Of a DNA stretch of 22,967 bases, positions 22,672-22,967 are shown one piece after another. A program made the translations under genes and the position numbers. Numbering within the stretch: the stretch's first letter is position 1; each line of letters begins with the position of its first letter. The notes under the pieces are model-generated. The model did not search any database, was not told where the DNA came from, and saw only the letters and a list, made by a program, of their open reading frames with translations. Origin of the DNA: UBA3907 sp033810155 (GTDB lineage Bacteria; Bacillota; Sulfobacillia; Fermentithermobacillales; Fermentithermobacillaceae); assembly GCA_033810155.1 (NCBI GenBank), contig JAPXKJ010000022.1:1-22967 (forward strand), given 5' to 3'.

Positions 22672-22686
22672 TGTCCCTATGACACC
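22672..22686 (-). repeat. right 15-bp inverted repeat of the insertion
   Basis: TGTCCCTATGACACC is the exact reverse complement of the left repeat at 13152-13166. It lies 26 bases after the operon terminator and marks the right edge of the foreign block. Confidence 0.8.
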
Positions 22687-22692
22687 GCGGCT

Positions 22693-22705
22693 TTTTTCCC
22701 CGGGG
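22693..22705 (+). repeat. right 13-bp direct repeat flanking the insertion
   Basis: TTTTTCCCCGGGG repeats 13141-13153 in the same orientation. It is followed here by TTTTATTT, which would complete a normal intrinsic terminator for the 19-codon unit if the insertion were removed. Confidence 0.55.
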
Positions 22706-22719
22706 TTTTATTTGGGCGC

Positions 22720-22967
22720 TTAGTAAGTATAGGAGTGCTCTTGCAGATATCGTACAGCCAAAAGTACACCGAGCGCGCTTTTGGCGTCTTCGAATAATGG
22801 TTCTTCAAAATCCGCGCAGTAAAACACCTTATCTCTTACATGGGCAAACTGAAGGCGCTCAAGGTGTAATTCTTCTTCGTCACCTTCCAATGGGGCGTAC
22901 CGAAGGCCGGTTGCAAGGAATATCGTCATACGCTCGGTCGAATAGCCAATGGCAGGCCAATATGAGT
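22720..22967 (-). CDS. nudF: ADP-ribose pyrophosphatase (Nudix), N-terminus beyond window
   Basis: Only the last 82 or so residues are present; the frame is open at the right edge. The visible part begins SYWPAIGYSTERMTIFLATG, which matches the segment after the Nudix box in NudF-type ADP-ribose hydrolases (PGxS.E...FLA). It continues with an acidic DEEEL stretch and a C-terminal helix containing EDAKSALGVLLAVRYLQ. The Nudix box itself lies outside the window, so catalysis cannot be checked. The gene runs in the same direction as polA and was probably its nearest same-strand neighbour before the insertion. Confidence 0.8.
   Translation of the reverse strand, partial: SYWPAIGYSTERMTIFLATGLRYAPLEGDEEELHLERLQFAHVRDKVFYCADFEEPLFEDAKSALGVLLAVRYLQEHSYTY

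Larger units (their letters stand above)
13152..22686. mobile_element. about 9.5-kb insertion: recombinase remnant plus LuxR/S-layer cargo
   Basis: The block is bounded by perfect 15-bp inverted repeats and separates nudF from the 19-codon unit and polA. It contains a broken large serine recombinase at the left and a regulator with a four-gene surface-protein operon at the right. Base and codon use in the operon (GGC and CGC/CGG rich) differ by eye from the AGA/ATA-rich housekeeping genes. No intact transposase or integrase is present, so it looks immobile now. Whether the recombinase moved the cargo, or the repeats belong to a different, later event, cannot be told from this sequence. Confidence 0.65.

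Noticed and set aside
13152..22686. CRISPR array, tRNA attachment site or phage genes in the insertion
   Set aside because: No regularly spaced repeats, no tRNA-like fold at either edge, and no structural or replication genes of a phage were found.

Overview
The window looks like a chromosome segment of an anaerobic, amino-acid-using Firmicute of the Clostridia type. The signs are a TPP-riboswitch-controlled thiT-thiN pair, a clostridial-type glutamate dehydrogenase, a 3-hydroxybutyryl-CoA dehydrogenase, strong AGGAGG ribosome binding sites, and SLH-domain surface proteins. The exact genus cannot be read from the sequence, and some features (adenosine-specific kinase family, stand-alone NadE) also occur in other anaerobic phyla.

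Layout. 1-1370: thiN (partial) and thiT on the minus strand behind a TPP riboswitch. 1430-2500: nadE on the plus strand with its terminator. 2500-2841: a decayed small gene. 2851-4603: gdhA and a glutaredoxin on the minus strand, each with its own signals. 4749-5353: an adenosine-specific kinase family gene on the plus strand. 5412-12717: a tight minus-strand housekeeping run, polA > coaE > thioredoxin > ltaE > rarA-hbd. Its members overlap by 11, 8 and 4 bases, apart from a 96-base gap before ltaE, and its last two genes are joined into one open frame. 13033-13153: a compact plus-strand unit (promoter, 19-codon ORF, GC hairpin). 22720-22967: the C-terminal part of an ADP-ribose pyrophosphatase (nudF).

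Between the 19-codon unit and nudF lies an insertion of about 9.5 kb (13152-22686). It is bounded by perfect 15-bp inverted repeats and appears to have split a GC-rich terminator, which left a 13-bp direct repeat outside. Inside are a truncated, multiply broken serine recombinase (TnpX/DUF4368 type) and an intact-looking cargo. The cargo is a membrane-embedded LuxR regulator (MFS-like membrane domain plus C-terminal LuxR helix-turn-helix) facing a four-gene operon. The operon encodes a small soluble protein of unknown function, an SLH-anchored beta-helix-like surface protein, a large secreted protein with InlB-like repeats, and an SLH + cell-wall-repeat + LysM protein. A strong terminator closes it.

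The most interesting candidate system is this cargo: a membrane-bound regulator, probably a sensor, next to a dedicated set of secreted and wall-anchored proteins carried on a mobile element. Two reading frames hinge on homopolymers. The luxR frame breaks at G6, in a heptamer of the -1 slippery form. The rarA-hbd fusion depends on a T5 run: with four T, rarA would stop at a TAA that overlaps the hbd ribosome binding site. Either could be a sequencing error, a recent mutation, or a switch.
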